Source of the DNA: Cryptomeria japonica
Lineage: Eukaryota > Streptophyta > Pinopsida > Cupressales > Cupressaceae
Direction: 5' to 3'
NCBI RefSeq assembly: GCF_030272615.1
Contig: NC_081407.1
Span: forward strand, 264,540,574-264,604,573
DNA: 64,000 nucleotides
Shown here: positions 57,818-64,000 of the stretch, piece by piece
How positions within the stretch are numbered: the first letter of the stretch is position 1
Layout: every line of letters begins with the position of its first letter
Translations under genes and position numbers: made by a program
The notes under the pieces: generated by a model
The model's database searches: none
What the model was told of the DNA's origin: nothing
What the model saw: only the letters and a program-made list of their open reading frames with translations

Positions 57818-58781
57818 CTAGATTGATGCCTCAACAACATCGTATTTGACCTTTGATAGGGGTATAACCCTTAGCTCACCTCTGAGATATTCAAAGATAG
57901 CCTTAGGCAATGGCTTAGTGAATATGTCCGCCAACTGCTCCTTACTAGACACATGCTCCATCCTGATTGTCTTTTCCTGCACTCTCTCTCTTAGAAAATG
58001 ATACTTCAGTTCAATATGCTTTGTTCTAGCATGCAATATTGGGTTCTTTGAAATACTTATTGCACTTGTATTATCACAATATATGATCACCAGTTATGTC
58101 ATAGTCTCCTTGAATCCTTCCAATACATGTCTCATCCATATAGCTTGTGTACAATTCATGGATGCAACCACATACTCTATTTTTGTTGTAGACTGAGAAA
58201 TACAACTTTGTTTCTTGTTGGTTTAGGATACCAGTCTTCCTCCTAGAAAGAATGCTCCACCAATTGTGCTCTTTCAGTCATCTACATTACCTTCCCAATC
58301 AGCATCAGTGAATACCTGCAAAGAGAAATTTCCTTTGTATGGATACCGTAATCCATAATCAATAGTCCCTCTAAGATATCTGAAAATTCTCTTCACTGCC
58401 ACCATGCGAGTCTCTTTAGGACTTTTTTGAAATCTAGCCACAATACCAACTGCATGAGCAATATCCAGTCTGGTATGAAAAACATAATGCAATTTTCCAA
58501 TCATAGATCTATAATCAAGTTCATCTACTGGATCTAAATCATCTTCTTTTGATAATCTGCAACCTGTAACCATGGGACTTCCAACCGGTTTACAGTCTTC
58601 CATTCCAAAAGTTTTCAATACCTCCTTCACATACTTGGACTGACTAATAAAGATGTCTCCTTTCATCTGTTGGACCTAAAAACCAATGAAAAAATTGATC
58701 TCACCTAGCAGAGGCATTTCGAACTCCTTTTTTCATTTCTTCTACAAAATTTAGACTCGAATCATCATCTCCTCCAAATAT
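57818..58781 (-). pseudogene. Copia RNase H and RT C-terminal half
   Basis: 58666-58274 gives SQSKYVKEVLKTFGM, then DYRSMIGKLHYVFHTRLDIA, RIFRYLRGTIDYGL and FTDADWEGNVDD (the usual AGD reads EGN). 58090-57818 gives IIYCDNTSAISISKNPILHARTKHIE and ADIFTKPLP, the copia RNase H. Reverse transcription and RNA removal are its normal roles. A stop and frame changes separate the two blocks. The RT is interrupted at 58782 by a solo LTR. Confidence 0.9.
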
Positions 58782-60041
58782 TGTTGGCATTATTGGATGA
58801 ATTGATTGTGTTGCATTGGTGTTTTGTCATTGATGTCAACACTAGTTGTTATGGTTGGTTATCGATAGAAGATCTAGTGTTACCGATAGACAAGACTATC
58901 TGTTGGACACTTCTGGGACGTTTGGATCTATGGAATATGTTTGGTTACATGTGGTACGTGCTTTTGGAGCATGTTTTGGTTAGTTGGTATTGACTTGGTA
59001 ATCGAATGTTATCATACATTTTGGTAAACCCTTACCAGCATTGGTTTAAGGCTTTATTGGCAGATCTTTCATTGAGGAATCTTGACAGGATGCATAATTG
59101 GTATTGGTATAGCTTCTACATGGATTTCAGGATGTTGAAGATGTTCTTTGATCATGCTTCAACTGCTTGAAGATATTCCTTTGGAGTAGTGGAACCAGAA
59201 TAGGTCTGGTACCTATGTAGGTTATGGACCGGTATCATGACAACATGTACTCTACATGTTACCGGGATGTTTTGAGATGATTTATGGATTTTTTATTATT
59301 GTTTTCATCTTAAGACGACATGGCATATCATTGTAATATGGATTTATGTAATGATCTTATTGTAATATCTTTCAAGTCGTTGACCTAATTGGTTTAGGCC
59401 TTAGGGTTTGTATAAAATGATGTAAGATCTCATTGTAGATCATGGCATGTGTGGAATGGTAATGGAATAAGTGTTCGTGGTCTTGGAATGCAATATCATA
59501 TGCAAAGGAGATTTGGTCGATCATAGGTGATCAAATTAGGCTTAAGGAAGAGGTCAAAGGCCTCCGGTATTGAGCTTAACCGAGACTGTAATCAGGCATG
59601 GTAGATGTTATTTCTGGTAGTTCACTCTATTGTATTGTTTTCCATTTATCTTGAGATGGTTTTAGCATCTTTGTAGTCAGTGAGACTCTTTTGTAATGAG
59701 CAGTACACTCTAGGCAATGTGTCTTCCTGCATGTGCAGGCCCCTCATTGTAACACATACTTTCTGTAGAAGTATCATCTGACTATGGGTAGGCTTCCCAT
59801 CATGGTTTTTCCCTTCTCGGTTTTTCCACGTACAAGTCATGGTGTTATGTGGTATGGTTGCTTTGCATTGATTATTTGTTTAATTGTTAAGTTGTATTGT
59901 TTACCAGTATCTGTTCCTACCGGCATCTGTATGCTCTTTACCGGTACTTGATCTATTTAAAGGTTATTAAGTGGATTAAAAGTTATAATATGTTAACAAC
60001 TGATTCACCCCCCTCTTAGTTGTTCACCGGTTATCCTAACA
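58782..60041 (+). mobile_element. Solo LTR inserted in the copia RT catalytic region
   Basis: The 1260-bp block starts TGTTGGCATTATTGG and ends CCTAACA, with perfect AATAT duplications (58777-58781 and 60042-60046). It interrupts the host RT within the conserved VDDIIFGG, between the two I/F codons, and lies in the opposite orientation to the host element. It belongs to the same LTR family as 20416-21619 and 26658-27989. Confidence 0.92.
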
Positions 60042-60046
60042 AATAT

Positions 60047-60957
60047 GATATCATCTACAAATACTTCTACAATTAATAACTTGTCTCCTTTTGTCTGCAA
60101 GTAAATGTTGTTGTCCTCACTGGTTCTTTGAAATCCAATCTTTATCAAGTGTGAATAGAGTCTCTCATACCAATTCCTTGGTGTAATCCATACAAATCTT
60201 TATGCAGTTTGCATACCATATCCTTGTCTTGATTCAATGCAAACCCATCTGATTGTTCAATATAAACCTCTTCTTCTAGGATTCCATTCAAAAATGCAGA
60301 CTTCGCATCCATTTGGTAAACTTTGAATCCCTTAAATTCTACAAATGCAAGTAGCATTATAACTTCTTTAAGTCTAGCAACCAATGGAAAGGTTTCTCCA
60401 TAATCTCCCCCTTCTTCTTGTGCCTATATTTTGCAAACTAGTCTTGCCTTGTTCCTAACCACTTCACCATCCTCATTCAGTTTGTTTTTAAACACCCACT
60501 TAGTACCAATTACATTTTTGTCAGTTGGTCTAGGGACAGGTGACCAAGTGTTGCTCTTCTCTATTTGATCAAGCTCTTCATTCATAGCCTTTATCCAATC
60601 ATCATCCTTGAGAGCTTCTCTTACTATCTTCGGTTCAATTGTGGAAATTAGACAAGCACTTTCTCTAATCTTTCTTCTTGTTTGTACTCCAGCATTCTTT
60701 TTACCAATTACCTGATTTGCTGAGTGATTTAACTTAACATATCTAGGTATAACCGGTTCTGGTATAGAAGTTTCTTCTTGTTCTTGTTCTTCATCTTCAT
60801 CTTTTGGTTGAGTAGTATCATCCATATTATTCTTCTCAGCATCATTTTGAACTTTCAGTTCAATAATCACTAGCCTATGTTTCTCAACTACATTAGACTT
60901 GCTGGTATCATCAAATTTGTCAGAATACTCATCAACTTTCACCTTAACACTTTCCAC
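60047..60957 (-). pseudogene. Copia RT N-terminal half
   Basis: The reading gives [21 protein letters not shown] and [18 protein letters not shown] at 60600-60430. After a stop near 60424 comes the frame with [20 protein letters not shown] and [14 protein letters not shown] (60330-60220). LYGLHQ should be LYGLKQ. Stops and shifts (near 60170) show a dead copy. Confidence 0.9.
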
Positions 60958-62400
60958 AATTTTCTTAGTTCTTTTGTTAAATCACTTGAATGCTTTGCTC
61001 TTAGTTGAATAGACAAGGAAAATTCATTCATCACTCTTAGGATCAAACTTTCTAGTATACTCATCTCTCTTTATGTAACACCTGTTGCCAAAGACTTTGA
61101 AATAACTAACATTAGGAGTATGACCATACCATAACTCATAGGGAGTTTTGTCACTACCTTTCTTGACCAATACCTAGCTCATTGTGTATACTTGAGTGCT
61201 AACAAATTCTCTCCAAAACATTTTAGGTACATCTCCTTGTATCAACATTGTTCTAGCTACTTCAACTATGGTCTAGTTCCTCCTTTCTGCAATTCCATTC
61301 TATTGTGGTGTCCTTGGTGCAGACAGTTGTCTCTTGATTCCATGCTCATCACAATATTTCACAAATTTTGCAGATGTGAATTCTCCACCCTGGTTAGATC
61401 TCTAGCACTTTAGGTTATTTCCTATTTCTTTCTCTAGTGAGGCTTTGAATGCCTTAAACTTGTTGAAAGCCTCTAACTTCTCCTTTTAAAATGTAACCCA
61501 CATCATTCTTGAATGATCATTAGTAAATATCATGAAATATTTATCACCATAAAAAATCCTAGTCCTCATAGGACCACATAAATCAGTGTGCACCAAATCT
61601 AAAATATTCTCAGAAGAAAATCATTTTCTCTTAAAAAAAGAAGTAGTCATCTTACCCAATTGATATTCTTTACAAATCACACTGTCTGGTTTGAGTAGTT
61701 ATGGCATACCTCTAACCATACTTGACTTGCTGACCTTAACCAAATTATCAAAATTAACATGGCAAAATATTATATGCCATAACCAACTGTCCTCAACTTT
61801 TCCAACCAAACAACTATTAACATTAGTATTTAAATGGAATAAGTTACCTTTTGTCTATTTACCAGTAGCAATTAGTTCTCCTTTCTTTCCTAAAATCTTG
61901 CACACTCTACTCTTAAACTCAAGATGATAACCTTTATCATTTAGCTAACCAATACTCAACAAGTTATGCTTCAGTCCTTCAACCCAATACACATCATCAG
62001 CATTACTTTTTCCATTTAATGAGATAGAACCTTTACCTTTTAGCATACATGGTGAATTGTTGCCAAATCTCACTACTCCACCATCAAATTCTTTAGGAGA
62101 TATGAACTTGTTCTTGTCATCGGTCATGTGATGTGAGCAACCATTATCAATGACCTACTCATCACTGTTGTCAATATGAGATACTAAAGCTTTCTTGTTA
62201 GAAAGATCTTCCTTTACTGCTACAAAAAAAATCTCCTCATTGTTTGCATCCTTAGATTCCTCATCGGTAACGCCTTCATACACTACAACATAGTATTATT
62301 TCTTACCTTTTCCTTTAAACCTTCTGAACTTTTCCTTCTGACCACTGTTAACAAAGTTTACAACAATGTCCTATTTTGTTACATGAGATACCTTTAAAAG
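60958..62400 (-). pseudogene. Copia GAG-pre-integrase and integrase
   Basis: At 62127-61945 the GAG-pre-integrase reads MTDDKNKFISPKEFDGG and ends VEGLKHNLLSIG. Below it, the minus strand gives LWHRIFCHVNFDNL and then DLCGPMRTRIFYGDKYF, followed by RSNQGGEFTSAKF (usually SDNGGEF), RTPXNGIAERRN and MFWRE, the catalytic core of copia integrase. It would insert the cDNA. Numerous stops and frameshifts are present. Confidence 0.83.
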
Positions 62401-62417
62401 GAAGCTTGCCTTTGTAA

Positions 62418-63100
62418 TTAATAACTTGTCTCCTTCTGTCTTCTAGTAAATGTTGTTGTCCTCACTAGTTCATTGAAATCCAATCTTTATTAGGTGTGAA
62501 TGGAGTCTCTCATACCAAGTCCTTGGTGATTGCTTTAATCCATACAAATATTTATACAGTTTGCATACCATATCCTTGTCTTCAGTCAATGCAAATCCAT
62601 CTGGTTGTTCAATATAAACCTCTTCTTCTAGGATTCCATTCAAAAATGCAGACTTCACATCCATTTGGTAAACTTTGAATCCCTTAAATGTTGCAAATAC
62701 AAGTAGCATTCTAACTCCTTCAAGTCTAGCAACCAGTGCAAAGGTTTCTCCATAATCTTCCCCTTCTTCTTGTGCATATCCTTTGAAAACTAGTCTTGCC
62801 TTGTTCCTAACCACTTCGCCATCTTCATTCAGTTTGTTTCTAAACACCCACTTAGTACCAATCACATTTTTATAAGTTGGTCTGGGGACATGTGACCAAG
62901 TGTTGTTCTTCTCTATTTTATCAAGCTCTTCATTCATAGCCTTTATCCAATCATCATCCTTAAGAGCTTCTCTTACTATCTTTGGTTCAATTGTGGAAAT
63001 CAGACAAGCACTTTCTCTGATCTTTCTTCTTGTTTGTACTCTAGTATTCTTGTCACCAATTATTTGATCTTCTATGTGATTCAACTTAACATATCTAGGT
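62418..63100 (-). repeat. Second copy of the copia RT segment, same orientation
   Basis: 63084-62470 is one open stretch giving [57 protein letters not shown] and [19 protein letters not shown]. It matches 60077-60740 with scattered substitutions and has fewer frame breaks. Both ends are abrupt: satellite on the right, and ATTAATAACTTGTCTCC shared with the other copy on the left. Confidence 0.88.
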
Positions 63101-64000
63101 GTGATATGGTGTTGTTAGGCGTTGTATGGTGTCCTAAGGGGTCATAGAACACCATATGACCCCTTAGGACACCATACGACCCCTAACGACACCATATGGT
63201 GTCCTAAGGGCTCATATGGTGTCCTGAGGGGTCATAGGACACCATATGACCAATTAGCACACCATACGACACCTAAGGTGTCATATGGTGTCATTAGGGG
63301 TCGTATGGTGTCCTAAGGGGTCATATGGTTTCCTATGACCCCTTACGATACCATATGACACCTAAACCATATGGAGTCCTAAGGGGTCATAGGACACCAT
63401 ATGACCTCTTAGGATACAATATGACCCCTAATGACACCTAAGGGGTCATATGGTGTCGTAAGGGGTCATAAGACACCATATGACCCCTTACGACACCATA
63501 CGACCCCTAAGGACACAATATGGTGTCCTAAGGCGTCATGGGACACCATATGATCCTGTAGGACATCGTACAATGCCTAACGACACCTAAGGTGTCATAT
63601 GGTATTTTTAGGGGTCGTATGGTGTCCTAAGGGGTCATAGAACACCATATGACCCCTTAGGACACCATGCAATCCCTAAAGACATCTAAGGAGACATATG
63701 GTGTCGTTAGGGGTCATAGGACACCATTAGACACCTAAGATATCATATGGTGTCGTTAGGGGTTGTATGGTGTCCTAAGGGGTCATATATTTTCCTATGA
63801 CCCCTTAGGACACCATATGACCCCTAACGACACCATATGGTGTCCTGAGGGCTCATATGGTTTCCTAAGGGGTCATAGGACACCATATGACCCCTTAGGA
63901 TACAATATGACCCTGAACGACACCTAAGGGGTCATATGGTGTCATCAAGGGTCATATGGTGTTGTAAGGGGTTATAGGACACCATAGACCCCTGACGACA
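63101..64000. repeat. Inverted 20-bp satellite array, right block (runs off the window)
   Basis: The same two monomers and the same mixed orientations as 53231-56699. The array continues past the right edge. Confidence 0.92.

Larger units (their letters stand above)
56700..63100 (-). mobile_element. Ty1/copia retrotransposon inside the satellite, 5'-truncated and rearranged
   Basis: On the minus strand it runs from 63100 down to 56700: a 680-bp RT segment (63100-62418), then GAG-pre-integrase, integrase, RT, RNase H and one 3' LTR. No 5' LTR and no complete gag are present. Satellite sequence flanks both ends directly. Because the RT segment at 62418-63100 repeats 60077-60740 in the same orientation, the structure is either two elements joined or an internal duplication. 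Confidence 0.88.

Noticed and set aside
58781-59880. Small ORFs in 58781-58993 and 59646-59840
   Set aside because: They lie within the solo LTR and show no motif.

Overview
This window is nuclear DNA of a large-genome seed plant. A conifer or other gymnosperm is my best guess, inferred from the mix of L1-type LINEs, Tat-lineage Ty3/gypsy, Ty1/copia and satellite DNA around an intron-expanded plant O-methyltransferase locus. I cannot name the species. There are no bacterial features. Almost everything is transposon sequence at various stages of decay, and the only host-gene sequence I recognise is a tandemly duplicated, broken class II (COMT-like) O-methyltransferase.

Layout. 1-2790: 3' part of a plus-strand LINE (RT C-terminus, zf-RVT, RNase H) plus unrecognised coiled-coil coding sequence. 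2791-6150: AT-rich spacer with LTR remnants. 6154-6310: exon-1 stub of O-methyltransferase copy 1. Its intron was invaded by a minus-strand LINE (about 6545-41300). That LINE was split by a Ty3/gypsy element (7602-35872, 825-bp LTRs, perfect CAAAA target duplication). The gypsy gag was split by a Tat-lineage element (9607-34159, 1269-bp LTRs). The Tat element then received two solo LTRs (20416-21619, 26658-27989) and a 4.46-kb ORF-less LTR-like element (28338-32795). Most boundaries can be set to the base by TG...CA ends and target duplications, so the order of insertion can be read directly: duplication, LINE, gypsy, Tat, then the youngest insertions.

41300-47050: the rest of copy-1 intron 1, then O-methyltransferase copy 2 (43648-47047, three exons). 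Copy 2 keeps the SAM-binding and catalytic motifs but has a frameshift in an A-run and a doubtful splice acceptor. Its intron 1 carries two extra copies of the end of exon 1 and two foldback elements. 47048-53230: AT-rich sequence with weak, unidentified coding remnants, ending in a TA-only tract. 53231-56699 and 63101-64000: an unusual satellite built from two 20-bp variants in both orientations. Between them (56700-63100) lies a minus-strand Ty1/copia element with a second copy of part of its RT at the 5' side and a solo LTR inserted in the RT active-site region.

The most interesting items are the antisense ORF (about 24000-26150) in the Tat element, which encodes a plant-mobile-domain-like protein with a coiled coil; the GC-rich motif clusters in the same element (10950-11660 and 26270-26560); the inverted 20-bp satellite; and a solo LTR flanked by a 19-bp rather than a 5-bp direct repeat.
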